Shown: one piece after another, positions 48,665-59,699 of the stretch
Layout: every line of letters starts with the position of its first letter
How positions within the stretch are numbered: position 1 is the stretch's first letter
NCBI RefSeq assembly: GCF_000376425.1
Contig: NZ_AQWL01000009.1
Location: forward strand, 83,293-147,292
DNA length: 64,000 nt
Source: Thiobacillus denitrificans DSM 12475
Lineage (GTDB): Bacteria; Pseudomonadota; Gammaproteobacteria; Burkholderiales; Thiobacillaceae
Direction: 5' to 3'
Notes under the pieces: generated by a model
Told to the model about the DNA's origin: nothing
Seen by the model: only the letters and a program-made list of their open reading frames with translations
Database searches by the model: none
Program-made: the position numbers and the translations under genes

Positions 48665-50740
48665 ATGTCCCGCCAGATCCTTGTCACCTCCGCCCTGCCC
48701 TACGCCAACGGCAGCATCCACCTCGGCCATCTGGTCGAATACATCCAGACCGATATCTGGGTGCGTTTCCAGAAGATGCGCGGCCATGACTGCCGCTACG
48801 TGTGTGCCGACGACACCCACGGCACGGCGATCATGCTGCGCGCGGAAAAAGAAGGCATCACGCCGGAAACGCTGATCGGCCGGGTGTGGGACGAGCATAC
48901 GCGGGACTTCGCCGGCTTCCACATCGGCTTCGATCATTACTACTCGACGCATTCCGAGGAGAACCGCGAACTGGCGTCGGCCATCTATCTGCGCCTGAAG
49001 GAAGCCGGCCTGATCGAAAGCAAGACGATTGCGCAACTGTACGACCCGGTAAAAAACCTGTTCCTGCCGGACCGCTTCATCAAGGGCGAATGCCCGAAGT
49101 GCGGCGCGGCCGACCAGTACGGCGACAACTGCGAAGTGTGTGGCGCCACCTACAACCCGACCGAACTGAAGAACCCGGTGTCGGCGGTGTCGGGCGCCAC
49201 GCCGGTGCACAGGGATTCCGAGCATTACTTCTTCAGGCTCGGCGACTGCGAGGCCTTCCTGCGCGAGTGGACCACCTCGGGCACGCTGCAGTCGGAAGCC
49301 GCCAACAAGATGCAGGAGTGGTTCGCCTCGGGCCTGAACAACTGGGACATCAGCCGCGACGCGCCCTACTTCGGCTTCGAGATCCCCGGCGCGCCCGGCA
49401 AATATTTCTATGTGTGGCTGGATGCGCCGGTTGGCTACATGGCGAGCTTCGCCAAATACGCGGCGGATCACGGCCTCGACTTCGACGCCTGGTGGGGCGC
49501 CGATTCCAAGACCGAACTGGTGCACTTCATCGGCAAGGACATACTGTATTTCCACGCCCTGTTCTGGCCGGCGATGCTGAAATACTCCGGCCATCGCCTG
49601 CCGACGGCGATCTATGCGCACGGCTTTCTGACCGTCAACGGCCAGAAGATGTCCAAATCGCGCGGCACCTTCATCACCGCCGAAAGCTATCTGGCGCAGA
49701 AGCTGAACCCCGAGTGGCTGCGCTACTACTACGCTGCCAAACTCAACGGCAGCATGGAGGACATCGATCTCAACCTGGACGACTTCGTCGCGCGGGTGAA
49801 TTCGGATCTGGTCGGCAAGTTCATCAACATCGCCAGCCGCACCGCCGGCTTCATCCACAAGAACTTCGGCGGCAAGCTCGCCGACGGCGTGGCCAATATC
49901 GAACTCATCGGCGCATTCCAGGCTGCTGCCGATTCAATCGCCGCGCATTACGAGGCGCGCGATTACGCCAAGGCCCTGCGCGAAATCATGGCGCTGGCCG
50001 ACCGCGCCAATCAATACGTGGCCGATGAGAAACCCTGGGAACTCGCCAAGAAACCCGAGGCGGTATATCGCCTGCACGAGGTCTGCACGGTCGCGCTCAA
50101 CTGCTTCCGCCTGCTGACCCTGTACCTGAAACCGGTGCTGCCGAAGCTCGCCGGCGAAGTCGAGGCCTTCCTCGACGTTCCACCGCTGGCCTGGGGCGAC
50201 GCGCAAAGCCTGTTCATCCGACACCGCATCAACCAGTACAAGCACCTGATGACCCGCATCGATCCCCAATCCATCGAAGCCATGGTAGACGCCAACAAGC
50301 TGAATCTCGAACCGACTCCTGCCCCCGCCCCGGTGCGCCATGCCGAAGCACAGGTGCATGCCGCGCAGCCGGCGACCGCCACGCCAGCCTCAGAAATCGT
50401 CAGCATCGACGATTTCGCCAGGATCGACCTGCGCATCGCGCGCATCGCCCATGCTGAACACGTCGAAGGCGCCGACAAGCTGCTGCGGCTGACGCTTGAC
50501 CTCGGCGAGTTCGGCACCCGCCAGGTGTTTGCCGGCATCAAGTCGGCCTATGCGCCGGAAGCGCTGGTCGGACGGCTCACCGTGATGGTCGCCAACCTCG
50601 CGCCACGCAAGATGAAGTTCGGCATGAGCGAAGGTATGGTGCTGGCGGCCTCCTACCCCGAAGGGCACAAAGGCGAGGCGCCCGGCCTGTTCATCCTGTC
50701 GCCCGACAGCGGCGCACAGCCGGGCATGAAAGTGAAGTAA
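48665..50740 (+). CDS. metG: Methionyl-tRNA synthetase
   Basis: 691 residues. Class I synthetase: HIGH-type motif [19 protein letters not shown]-type motif [12 protein letters not shown], a zinc-binding knuckle [17 protein letters not shown], and a C-terminal EMAP-II-like tRNA-binding domain (about 580-691, [34 protein letters not shown]). This is the longer, dimeric form of MetG. The ATG at 48665 starts [16 protein letters not shown]. Confidence 0.98.
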   Translation: MSRQILVTSALPYANGSIHLGHLVEYIQTDIWVRFQKMRGHDCRYVCADDTHGTAIMLRAEKEGITPETLIGRVWDEHTRDFAGFHIGFDHYYSTHSEENRELASAIYLRLKEAGLIESKTIAQLYDPVKNLFLPDRFIKGECPKCGAADQYGDNCEVCGATYNPTELKNPVSAVSGATPVHRDSEHYFFRLGDCEAFLREWTTSGTLQSEAANKMQEWFASGLNNWDISRDAPYFGFEIPGAPGKYFYVWLDAPVGYMASFAKYAADHGLDFDAWWGADSKTELVHFIGKDILYFHALFWPAMLKYSGHRLPTAIYAHGFLTVNGQKMSKSRGTFITAESYLAQKLNPEWLRYYYAAKLNGSMEDIDLNLDDFVARVNSDLVGKFINIASRTAGFIHKNFGGKLADGVANIELIGAFQAAADSIAAHYEARDYAKALREIMALADRANQYVADEKPWELAKKPEAVYRLHEVCTVALNCFRLLTLYLKPVLPKLAGEVEAFLDVPPLAWGDAQSLFIRHRINQYKHLMTRIDPQSIEAMVDANKLNLEPTPAPAPVRHAEAQVHAAQPATATPASEIVSIDDFARIDLRIARIAHAEHVEGADKLLRLTLDLGEFGTRQVFAGIKSAYAPEALVGRLTVMVANLAPRKMKFGMSEGMVLAASYPEGHKGEAPGLFILSPDSGAQPGMKVK

Positions 50741-50746
50741 ACCGTC

Positions 50747-51016
50747 ATGAAAACGCTGCACCTGCGTATTCATGGCCGCGTGCAGGGCGTAGGGTTCCGC
50801 GAGTCGATGCGGATCGAGGCCGAACGCCTGGGCGTGGCTGGCTGGGTACGCAACGCGCCCGACAGATCGGTCGAAGCGGTGGTTCAAGGCAGTGCCGCAG
50901 CCGTCGACGCGCTGATTCAATGGGCACACAGCGGCCCGCCGTTGGCGCGGGTTGAGCGCATCGAGCGCAGCGAAACGCGCGGCCACTTCAGCGGATTCAA
51001 GATACGGGTCGATTAG
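50747..51016 (+). CDS. acyP: Acylphosphatase
   Basis: 89 residues. Hydrolyses acyl phosphates. The motif [32 protein letters not shown] supplies the phosphate-binding Arg and the Asn; [22 protein letters not shown] completes the fold. Six bases after metG. Confidence 0.94.
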   Translation: MKTLHLRIHGRVQGVGFRESMRIEAERLGVAGWVRNAPDRSVEAVVQGSAAAVDALIQWAHSGPPLARVERIERSETRGHFSGFKIRVD

Positions 51017-51051
51017 CCCGGCGCCAGGATTGCCACCTTGGCCGGACAGGC

Positions 51052-51079
51052 AAAAAAATGCCCGGCTCTGGAGCCGGGC
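51052..51079 (-). terminator. Rho-independent terminator downstream of dnaE
   Basis: GCCCGGCTC and GAGCCGGGC form a stem with a tiny loop; on the minus strand it is followed by seven Ts (complement of 51052-51058). It lies about 145 bases past the dnaE stop and may also limit read-through from acyP. Confidence 0.8.
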
Positions 51080-51222
51080 TGAATATCCACCAAAGGAGGA
51101 GGATTGGAGGAGACAACACTGAAATGCTATTGCAGCGACCTCAGCGTTATTAGAATAATCTAATATAATTCATTGCCTGTCAACCCCCAATGCAAAAAAA
51201 CATCAACCGCGCTGCCCGGCAT

Positions 51223-54200
51223 TCAGTAAATCACGTTCACCGCTTCGGGCTTGAGCCAGCCCTCCAGCGACTCAAGCAGCCGGTCGTCCAGGCGCACCCG
51301 CCAATCCTCGCCCAGGCGCACCCGGCAACACGCGCCAGGATTGCAATAGTCGATCCACACCGGGCACCCCCCCTCCTGCATCTTGTACGGTGCGAGCAAT
51401 TCAGCCAGCTTGCGGCTGCTGCTGCTATTGGATTGGGCCGGATATTGTCCGTTGCACGCCAGCCGCAGGCCTTGGGCAAAGCGGGTGCGGGCGCCGGTCA
51501 GATCGTAGATCCGCTCTGCCGTCACCCGTACGCCACCCGAATAGTCGTCGCGGTTGACCTTGCCTTCGATGATCAGCAGTGAATCGTCTTTCAGCAGATG
51601 CCGGCTCTGCTCGTAAAGCTCGTTGAAGATCACCACCTCAACCTGCGCAGTCGCGTCGTCCAGCAGCAGGATCAGCATCTTGCCGCGCCGCGTCATCTGG
51701 GTGCGCAGCGAGACCACGATGCCGGCCAGCATCACCGGATCGCGTGAGGGCTCCAGGCTGTCGAGCTGTCTTTTGGCGAAGCTGGACACCTCGGCCAGAT
51801 ACGAGGTGAAGGGATGGCCGCTGAAGAAATAGCCGAGCGCGGATTTCTCCTGCAGCAGCTTTTCCTGCTCCGGCCACAACGGCACGTCGATCAGGTCTTC
51901 TCCACCGTCGAGCATTTCGCCGAACAGGCCCACCTGGCCGCCGCTGCGTGCGGTGCGGTCGGCGGTTTCCAGTGCGGCACCGATCGACGCCATCAGGCTG
52001 GCGCGGTGGTCACTGATGCGGTCGAACGCGCCTGCCTTCACCAGTGCTTCGAGCACGCGGCGGTTGAGGTAGCGCTTGTCGACCCGCCGCGCCAGATCGA
52101 ACAGGCCCCGGTAGGGGCCGTTGAGCTCGCGCTCGGCGACGATGGCGCCGATCGCCGCCTCGCCGCTGCCCTTGATCGCACCCAGGCCGTAGCGGATTTC
52201 AGTTGCGGAAACCGGCTCGAAGCGGTAGCCGGACAGATTGATGTCGGGTGGCAGCATCGCCAACCCATTGGCGCGGCAGTCCTCGTAGAACACCCGCACC
52301 TTGTCGGTGTCGGACATTTCCGACGACATCGTCGCCGCCATGAATTCAGCCGGGTAGTAGGCCTTGAGCCAGGCGGTGTGGTACGCCACTAGCGCGTAGG
52401 CCGCCGAGTGCGACTTGTTGAAGCCGTATTCGGCGAACTTCTCCATCAGGTCGAACAGCCGCTCGGCGACCTTGGTATCGGCCCCACGCTTGGCCGCGCC
52501 CTCGAGAAAAATCGTGCGCTGCTGCGCCATTTCCTCGGGCTTCTTCTTGCCCATGGCGCGCCGCAGCATGTCGGCGGCGCCGAGGCTGTAGCCCGCCAGA
52601 ATCTGCGCCACCAGCATCACCTGTTCCTGGTAGACGATGATGCCGTAGGTCGATTTCAGCACCGGCTCGAGGTCGGGATGGAAATACTCAGGCTTCTGCT
52701 TGCCCTGCTTGCGTGCGATGAAGTCGTCCACCATGCCGGAACCGAGCGGCCCCGGCCGGTTCAGCGCCATCAGCGCGATGATGTCCTCGAAGCAGTCGCC
52801 CTTGAGCTTCTTTTCCAGGTCCTTGGCCGAACGCGATTCGGACTGGAACACCGCTGTGGTGTTGCCGGCGGCAAACAGCTTGTACACCGCCGGATCGTCG
52901 AGCGGCAGCTCCTCCAGGCGGAAATCCCTGCGCGCCTCGTGGCGCTGCACGAAGCGCACCGCCTCGGCCAGGATGGTCAACGTGCGTAATCCCAGAAAGT
53001 CGAACTTGACCAGGCCGATCGCCTCGACGTCGTCCTTGTCAAACTGCGACACCATGGCGTCCGAGTTCTCGGCACGGTACAGCGGGCAGAAGTCGGTGAG
53101 CCGACCCGGCGCGATCAGCACCCCGCCCGCGTGCATGCCGACGTTGCGGGTAATGCCCTCGAGCTTTTCCGCCAGCGGCAGCAGCTCGGCGAGCTCCTCC
53201 TCGTTCTTCGCGCGCTCGTCGATCTGCGGTTCCTTCTCGCGCGCTTCGGCCAGGCTGATGCCGAGCTCGTTGGGCACCAGCTTGACGAACTTGTCGACGA
53301 ACAGGTACGGCAGGTCGAGCACGCGGCCGACGTCGCGCAGCACCGCCTTCGCCGCCATCGTGCCGAAGGTGGCGATCTGCGATACCGCCGCGTGGCCGTA
53401 CTTGTCCTTGACGTACTGGATCACGCGGTCGCGCCCGTCCTGGCAGAAGTCGATGTCGAAGTCGGGCATCGACACCCGCTCGGGGTTGAGGAAACGCTCG
53501 AACAGCAGATCGTAGGCGAGCGGATCGAGATCGGTGATGCGCAGGCTGTAGGCGACCAGCGAACCCGCGCCGGAGCCGCGCCCCGGCCCCACCGGCACAC
53601 CGTTGTTCTTGGCCCAGTTGATGAAGTCGGCCACGATGAGGAAGTAGCCGGGAAAGCCCATCTGGATGATCGTGCCGAGCTCGAACTCCAGCCGTTCGGT
53701 GTATTCCGGCAGCCTGGCGGCGCGCTGGGCTGCATCGGGGTAAAGCTGGGCCATGCGCTCATGCAGGCCCTCGATGGAACGCTGCCGCATGTAATCGTCG
53801 AGGCTCATGCCGTCGGGCGTCGGGAAATCGGGCAGCCTGCTCTTGCCGAGTTCCAGCGTGAGGTTGCAGCGCTTGGCGATTTCCACGCTGTTGGCGAGCG
53901 CCTCGGGCAGGTCGGCGAACAGTTCCGCCATCTCGTCCGGCGTCTTGAAATACTGCTCGGCGGTAAACGGCCGCGGGCGGCGCGGGTCGCCCAGCATCAT
54001 GCCTTCGGCGATGCATACGCGCGCCTCGTGCGCCTTGAAATCGTCTGCCGCGATGAACTGGATCGGATGCGTGGCGACTGCCGGCAGATTCAGCGTCGCC
54101 CCGAGGTCGAGCAGGCCGTCGATCAGGCGTTCGGCATGCGGCTGGCCGAAGCGCTGCAGTTCCAGGTAATAGCGGCCGGGAAACAGCGCGGCCCAGGCCT

Positions 54201-54666
54201 CGGCGGCGACACGCGCGGCGTCGGGCTTGTCGTCGAGAATCGCCTGGGCGACGTTGCCGGCGTCGCCGCCCGACAACGCCAGCAGGCCGTCGGTATCGTC
54301 AGCCAGCCAGGCGAGGTCGATTTCGGCACGACCGCGATGGAGGTTGTCCTGGTAGGCCCGGGTAAGCAGTTCGCACAGGCGGCGATAGCCTGCGCGGTGC
54401 TGCGCCAGCAGCAGCAGGCGCGATGGGCGGTTGCGGTCGGCTGCGTTCGTCACCCACACGTCGCAGCCGAAAACCGGCTTGATGCCGGCAGCGCGCGCGG
54501 CACGATAGAACTTCACCCAGCCAAAGGTGTTGGAAAGATCGCTCACTCCGAGTGCAGGCATGGCCGTCTCGCGCGCACGCCCGACCGCCTCGCCGATCCG
54601 CACCAGGCCATCGGTGACGGAATACTCGGTATGCAGGCGAAGATGGATGAAACGCGGATCGGTCAT
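51223..54666 (-). CDS. dnaE: DNA polymerase III alpha subunit
   Basis: 1147 residues, the normal DnaE1 size. Replicative polymerase. N-terminal PHP domain (FIHLRLHTEYSVTDGLVRIGEAV), catalytic acidic residues in PDFDIDFCQDGRDRVIQYVK, palm motif GRGSGAGSLVAYSL, C-terminal helix-hairpin-helix and OB domains (LAGIVVSLRTQMTRRGKMLILLLDDATAQVEVVIF), and a short tail. The start MTDPRFIHLRLHTEYS at 54666. Confidence 0.98.
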   Translation of the reverse strand: MTDPRFIHLRLHTEYSVTDGLVRIGEAVGRARETAMPALGVSDLSNTFGWVKFYRAARAAGIKPVFGCDVWVTNAADRNRPSRLLLLAQHRAGYRRLCELLTRAYQDNLHRGRAEIDLAWLADDTDGLLALSGGDAGNVAQAILDDKPDAARVAAEAWAALFPGRYYLELQRFGQPHAERLIDGLLDLGATLNLPAVATHPIQFIAADDFKAHEARVCIAEGMMLGDPRRPRPFTAEQYFKTPDEMAELFADLPEALANSVEIAKRCNLTLELGKSRLPDFPTPDGMSLDDYMRQRSIEGLHERMAQLYPDAAQRAARLPEYTERLEFELGTIIQMGFPGYFLIVADFINWAKNNGVPVGPGRGSGAGSLVAYSLRITDLDPLAYDLLFERFLNPERVSMPDFDIDFCQDGRDRVIQYVKDKYGHAAVSQIATFGTMAAKAVLRDVGRVLDLPYLFVDKFVKLVPNELGISLAEAREKEPQIDERAKNEEELAELLPLAEKLEGITRNVGMHAGGVLIAPGRLTDFCPLYRAENSDAMVSQFDKDDVEAIGLVKFDFLGLRTLTILAEAVRFVQRHEARRDFRLEELPLDDPAVYKLFAAGNTTAVFQSESRSAKDLEKKLKGDCFEDIIALMALNRPGPLGSGMVDDFIARKQGKQKPEYFHPDLEPVLKSTYGIIVYQEQVMLVAQILAGYSLGAADMLRRAMGKKKPEEMAQQRTIFLEGAAKRGADTKVAERLFDLMEKFAEYGFNKSHSAAYALVAYHTAWLKAYYPAEFMAATMSSEMSDTDKVRVFYEDCRANGLAMLPPDINLSGYRFEPVSATEIRYGLGAIKGSGEAAIGAIVAERELNGPYRGLFDLARRVDKRYLNRRVLEALVKAGAFDRISDHRASLMASIGAALETADRTARSGGQVGLFGEMLDGGEDLIDVPLWPEQEKLLQEKSALGYFFSGHPFTSYLAEVSSFAKRQLDSLEPSRDPVMLAGIVVSLRTQMTRRGKMLILLLDDATAQVEVVIFNELYEQSRHLLKDDSLLIIEGKVNRDDYSGGVRVTAERIYDLTGARTRFAQGLRLACNGQYPAQSNSSSSRKLAELLAPYKMQEGGCPVWIDYCNPGACCRVRLGEDWRVRLDDRLLESLEGWLKPEAVNVIY

Positions 54667-54715
54667 GGGGCGGATACGGGAACGCAGCCCGTTATTTTAA
54701 CGCCGTGGGAAACGG

Positions 54716-54748
54716 CAAAAAAACAAAAGGCAGCCGAAGCTGCCTTTT
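54716..54748 (-). terminator. Rho-independent terminator after efp
   Basis: On the minus strand AAAAGGCAGC, loop TTCG, GCTGCCTTTT, followed by GTTTTTTT. A stable UUCG tetraloop hairpin 20 bases after the efp stop. Confidence 0.93.
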
Positions 54749-54768
54749 CCAGAGCCACGCGCCGGAAC

Positions 54769-55329
54769 TCAGTTGGCGCGACGCTTGAATTCGTTGGTGC
54801 GGGTGTCGATCTCGATCATGTCGCCGATGTCGACGAAAGCCGCGACCGGCAGTTCAAACCCGGTGGGCTTGATGCGCGCGGGCTTCATCACCTTGCCCGA
54901 GGTATCGCCGCGCACGGCCGGCTCGGTGTATTCGACTTCGCGAATGACGGTGGTCGGCATTTCGACCGAAATGGCCTTGCCGTCGTAAAACACCACTTCC
55001 AGCGGCATGCCGTCGTCCAGGTAGTTCAGTGCGTCGCCCAGATTGTCGGCTTCGATCTCGTACTGGTTGTATTCGCTGTCCATGAACACATACAGCGGGT
55101 CGGCGAAATAGGAATAGGTGCATTCCTTGCGATCGAGGGTGACAGTGTCGAACTTGTCGTCGGCGCGGTAGACCGATTCGGTGCCGGCGCCGGTGAGCAG
55201 GTTCTTCAGCTTCATCTTGACGACGGAAGAGTTGCGGCCAGATTTTGAGAATTCGGCCTTTTGCACCACCATCGGGTCCTTACCTATCATCACGACGTTG
55301 CCGGCGCGGAGTTCCTGTGCGATTTTCAT
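54769..55329 (-). CDS. efp: Translation elongation factor P
   Basis: 186 residues. Rescues ribosomes stalled at polyproline. The loop tip reads [10 protein letters not shown] with Arg32 in place of the Lys34 of E. coli, the form that is rhamnosylated by EarP. The rest, [42 protein letters not shown] and the C-terminal OB domain, is standard. The earP gene lies 42 bases upstream on the same strand, confirming the modification route. A terminator follows. Confidence 0.98.
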   Translation of the reverse strand: MKIAQELRAGNVVMIGKDPMVVQKAEFSKSGRNSSVVKMKLKNLLTGAGTESVYRADDKFDTVTLDRKECTYSYFADPLYVFMDSEYNQYEIEADNLGDALNYLDDGMPLEVVFYDGKAISVEMPTTVIREVEYTEPAVRGDTSGKVMKPARIKPTGFELPVAAFVDIGDMIEIDTRTNEFKRRAN

Positions 55330-55371
55330 GAATGTGCCTGTTGCGATAGCTGGTAAATTTGAGAAAACTCG

Positions 55372-56517
55372 CTATTTTAACTTATTTTCCACAAAGTCAA
55401 CCAGCGTGTCGGTCAGGCGTCCGGCCGGGGCGAGCCGCTCGGGCCAGGCACGTGCATGGTGCTCGATCGGGTTCTGCTGCGTCCGCCATGCCGCCCAGCA
55501 TTGCGCCATATCCGGCGTATCGGGCTGGCCGTTCCAACGCTGCCACAGTGCCACGACCGCCCGCGTTGCCGCAGCATCCAGCCCCGCCGTGTAACGCGCC
55601 AGCAGCGCATCCAGCTTGGCCCAGTGCGCCGCCCCGGCCTGCGGATAAGCTTGCCAGACCAATGGACGCGCTGCCCACTGTGCCCGCACGCAGGAATCCT
55701 CGCCCCGCACAAAATTGAGGCCACACGCCCATAACAGGCGGTCGTACGTGTCCTGATCCAGAAACGGCAGGATGCGCAGCCGTAAGGCGCCACGCCGGTG
55801 TTCGTCTCCCGCGCGCAGCCCGGAAACCGACAGCCACGTCGTCAATTGCGGAATGACCCGGCCTTCAGGCACGAGGCAGGTGACAGGATGCGTGTCGGCC
55901 GCCCAGGCATCGAGCAGGGCGGGAAGCGCCGGGTTTTCGTAAGCGAACAGCGACACCCGCAATTCCTCAGGCGGCGGCGCATCCAGCCCAAGCTGGCGCC
56001 AGAACGCGGCCGCCCCGGCACAGATAAACGCTGTACGCCGTTCAACCAGATCCGCCTCGGCCAGCAAGCCGCCGGTGCCGGACGTGTAGCCGGGAAAGAA
56101 AAAATATTTGGTCAACGGCAAGCGTGGATGCGGCGACGGCAAGCCATGATGTTCCGCCACCCAGGGTTCGGCACTCAGGTATTCGAGATTGATCCAGACC
56201 GGCGGCGGCGCCTGCACGCTCATCGCGGTCAGATAGGATTCCGGCAAGGCACAGCCAAATGCCTCGATCACCACCTGCGCCGGCCGGACCGCGGCAAACG
56301 GCATGCGCCACGCGCAGACCGCCACGCCCTCGCAGGTTTGCCGATCTGCATCTACCGCGATGGCTGGCCAGATGCGGTGAAACGCATGCAAATCATCCAC
56401 CCACAGCCGCACTGCCAGGCCCTGCTCCGTGGCCAGTCCGCGCGCCAGCCGCCAGGCAATGCCGATGTCGCCATAGTTGTCGACGACGTTGCAGAAGATG
56501 TCCCAGGTGGCGCGCAT
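55372..56517 (-). CDS. earP: EF-P arginine rhamnosyltransferase EarP
   Basis: 381 residues from the ATG at 56517 (a second ATG at 56526 is also possible). Transfers rhamnose from dTDP-rhamnose to Arg32 of EF-P. The N-terminus WDIFCNVVDNYGDIGIAWRLARGLA contains the catalytic Asp and the YGDIG signature; RGEDSCVRAQWAARPLVWQAYPQ holds the conserved sugar-nucleotide site (RGEDS, a key Glu). Glycosyltransferase-B-like fold. earP-efp form an operon. Confidence 0.95.
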   Translation of the reverse strand: MRATWDIFCNVVDNYGDIGIAWRLARGLATEQGLAVRLWVDDLHAFHRIWPAIAVDADRQTCEGVAVCAWRMPFAAVRPAQVVIEAFGCALPESYLTAMSVQAPPPVWINLEYLSAEPWVAEHHGLPSPHPRLPLTKYFFFPGYTSGTGGLLAEADLVERRTAFICAGAAAFWRQLGLDAPPPEELRVSLFAYENPALPALLDAWAADTHPVTCLVPEGRVIPQLTTWLSVSGLRAGDEHRRGALRLRILPFLDQDTYDRLLWACGLNFVRGEDSCVRAQWAARPLVWQAYPQAGAAHWAKLDALLARYTAGLDAAATRAVVALWQRWNGQPDTPDMAQCWAAWRTQQNPIEHHARAWPERLAPAGRLTDTLVDFVENKLK

Positions 56518-56546
56518 GGCACGCATGCTACCGCATCCCCAAACCA

Positions 56547-56572
56547 CGAAGGCCCGGCGCTGCGGGCCTTCG
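56547..56572 (-). terminator. Hairpin after psiF
   Basis: CGAAGGCCCG and CGGGCCTTCG pair perfectly (10 bp) around a six-base loop, seven bases past the psiF stop. There is no long T-run afterward, so termination would be weak. Confidence 0.55.
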
Positions 56573-56578
56573 TTCGGC

Positions 56579-56875
56579 TTACTTGCCGGACAAGCAGGAC
56601 TTCATGAAGGCCTTGCGCGCATCGCCCTTCATTTGTTTGCCGGAGGCCTCGGCGTTGCAATTCTTCATGCGCTGCTGCTGGGTGATCTTTTCGCCGGATT
56701 GCGTTGCGCCGGACAAACAGGATTTCATGAACGCCTTGCGCGCATCGCCGGCGAGGCTTTGCTTGCCCGCTTCGGCGTTGCACGATTTCATCCGCGTCTG
56801 CTGCGCCGTTTCGGCCCATGCGCCTGTGGCCAGCATGGCGCCCGCCATCAGGCCGATCAAGACGGTTTTTTTCAT
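56579..56875 (-). CDS. psiF: PsiF repeat protein
   Basis: 98 residues. A signal peptide (MKKTVLIGLMAGAMLATGAWA) is followed by two PsiF repeats, QQTRMKSCNAEAGKQSLAGDARKAFMKSCLSG and QQQRMKNCNAEASGKQMKGDARKAFMKSCLSG. Each has two cysteines that probably form a disulfide. Periplasmic, function unknown; in E. coli phosphate starvation induces psiF. GGGGGAGG precedes the ATG at 56875. Confidence 0.92.
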   Translation of the reverse strand: MKKTVLIGLMAGAMLATGAWAETAQQTRMKSCNAEAGKQSLAGDARKAFMKSCLSGATQSGEKITQQQRMKNCNAEASGKQMKGDARKAFMKSCLSGK

Positions 56876-57147
56876 CGCCCTCCCCCTTTGGTTGAATGGA
56901 AACCACAGTCTAGCCGAGCCCATTGTTTTTTCTCGGCTTTACACTTGTAAAAACTCATGCACGGTAGTAAAAAGCAAAAAGTTTGGTTTCAAGAACCGTG
57001 CAGGTTTGGCATTACCACAGGGCATCACCGGGTAGCGCGCTTGAATTCAGACCGACGGCAAAAAAAATCACGCCGTCCAGTCATCCGCCAGTGCAATTGT
57101 GCTTATCGCGGTTATGTTGTTCGTGTCACGCCAAGGAGGAAGTTTGA

Positions 57148-57354
57148 ATGGCAACAGGTACTGTCAAATGGTTCAGCGATGCCAAGGGTTTTGGATTCAT
57201 CACCCCCGATGACGGCGGCGAGGATGTGTTCGCACATTTCTCCGCCATCCAGTCCAACGGTTTCAAGACCCTGAAGGAAGGCCAGAAGGTCAGCTTCGAA
57301 GTCAGCCAGGGCCCCAAAGGCAAGCAGGCCTCCAACATCCAGCCGCAAGGCTGA
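57148..57354 (+). CDS. Cold-shock protein, CspA family
   Basis: 68 residues, [38 protein letters not shown]1 (KGFGFI) and RNP2 (VFAHF) RNA-binding motifs are both intact. Single-stranded nucleic acid chaperone. Strong AAGGAGG before the ATG. The upstream 220 bases are AT-rich and hold no gene, consistent with a long, structured 5' leader as in known csp genes. Confidence 0.96.
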   Translation: MATGTVKWFSDAKGFGFITPDDGGEDVFAHFSAIQSNGFKTLKEGQKVSFEVSQGPKGKQASNIQPQG

Positions 57355-57365
57355 GTTGTTCGAGC

Positions 57366-57397
57366 CAAAAAAACCCCGCCCAGGCGGGGTTTTTTTT
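57366..57397. terminator. Bidirectional terminator between csp and icd
   Basis: AAACCCCGCC, loop CAG, GGCGGGGTTT with a run of As on one side and eight Ts on the other. It serves both the csp gene (plus) and icd (minus, ending 57409). Confidence 0.93.
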
Positions 57398-57408
57398 GCT
57401 GCGCAGGC

Positions 57409-58650
<1,242 letters not shown>

Positions 58651-58687
58651 GGCTGGATAGTAAGGTGAATGCTCGGGTAACGTTAAA

Positions 58688-59257
58688 ATGGGCGTTTTGC
58701 GAATTGTCTGTAGCGTGGCGCGATTGATCCTGTTCAACAAACCTTACGGCGTGCTGAGCCAGTTCACCCCCGAGGGGCGCTGGCAGGGCCTGCGCGATCA
58801 CCTCAGCGTGCCCGGCGTGTATGCGGCCGGGCGATTGGACGCTGACAGCGAGGGACTGCTGATTTTAACCGATGATGGGCCACTCCAGAGCCGCATCGCC
58901 GATCCGCGCCACAAGCTGCCGAAAACCTACTGGGCGCAGGTCGAGGGCGTGCCGAACGAAGCCGATCTCGAACCCTTGCGCCGTGGAGTCGACCTCGGCG
59001 ATTTCGTCACTCGTCCGGCCGCGCTGCGCCTCATCGACGCACCTGCCGGCCTGTGGCCGCGCACCCCGCCGATCCGCTTTCGCGCCAGCATCCCGACCGC
59101 GTGGATCGAACTCACGATCAACGAAGGCAAAAACCGCCAGGTGCGCCGGATGACGGCGAAGATCGGCTTCCCGACGCTGCGGCTGATCCGTGCCGCCGTC
59201 GGCGAATGGACCCTGGGCGCCTTGCAGCCCGGAGAATGGATGGAACAACATGTCTGA
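58688..59257 (+). CDS. rluE: 23S rRNA pseudouridine synthase RluE-like
   Basis: 189 residues. RsuA/RluE family without an S4 domain; catalytic Asp in [19 protein letters not shown], with [12 protein letters not shown] and [28 protein letters not shown] as further signatures. E. coli RluE modifies U2457. An internal GTG at 58715 ([12 protein letters not shown]) may be the true start. Overlaps nudJ by eight bases. Confidence 0.92.
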   Translation: MGVLRIVCSVARLILFNKPYGVLSQFTPEGRWQGLRDHLSVPGVYAAGRLDADSEGLLILTDDGPLQSRIADPRHKLPKTYWAQVEGVPNEADLEPLRRGVDLGDFVTRPAALRLIDAPAGLWPRTPPIRFRASIPTAWIELTINEGKNRQVRRMTAKIGFPTLRLIRAAVGEWTLGALQPGEWMEQHV

Positions 59258-59699
59258 AACCTGGTTGCCTCACGTCGTCGCCGCCGCCATCGTCGAGCAC
59301 CACGGCACATTCCTGCTGGTGGAGGAACACACGGCCGAAGGCCTGCGCCTGAACCAGCCCGCCGGCCACTGGGAACGCGGCGAAACCCTGCTGGATGCGG
59401 TGCGCCGTGAGGCGCTGGAGGAAACCGCGCATCACGTCGAGCCGCTTGCATTGCTGGGCTGCTACAGCACCTACTATCCGCGCCGCGACATCACCTATCT
59501 GCGCTTTGCCTATGTCTGCGAAGCCGTCGGTTTCGACGCCGGACGCGCGCTCGATGACGGCATCGTGCGCACGCTGTGGCTGACGCCGGCGGAGCTCGCC
59601 GCCCATCCCACCCCGCACCGTAGCCCGCTGGTGATGCGCTGCATCGAGGATTACCTCGCCGGGCGGCGCTTTCCGCTCAACTTCGTGAGCCACGCATGA
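59250..59699 (+). CDS. nudJ: Nudix phosphatase NudJ
   Basis: 149 residues. Nudix box [23 protein letters not shown] (G-x5-E-x7-REAxEE; the box-final Gly is Ala). In E. coli NudJ acts on thiamine pyrophosphate and nucleoside di/triphosphates. It sits between rluE and mnmA, as in E. coli, with overlaps on both sides, so the three are coupled. Confidence 0.9.
   Translation: MSETWLPHVVAAAIVEHHGTFLLVEEHTAEGLRLNQPAGHWERGETLLDAVRREALEETAHHVEPLALLGCYSTYYPRRDITYLRFAYVCEAVGFDAGRALDDGIVRTLWLTPAELAAHPTPHRSPLVMRCIEDYLAGRRFPLNFVSHA

Noticed and set aside
53131-55248. A 705-codon plus-strand frame opposite dnaE and efp
   Set aside because: Antisense shadow crossing two real genes and the efp terminator.
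56547-56572. Hairpin after psiF as a strong terminator
   Set aside because: The stem is perfect but no T-run follows on either strand; listed as a weak hairpin instead.
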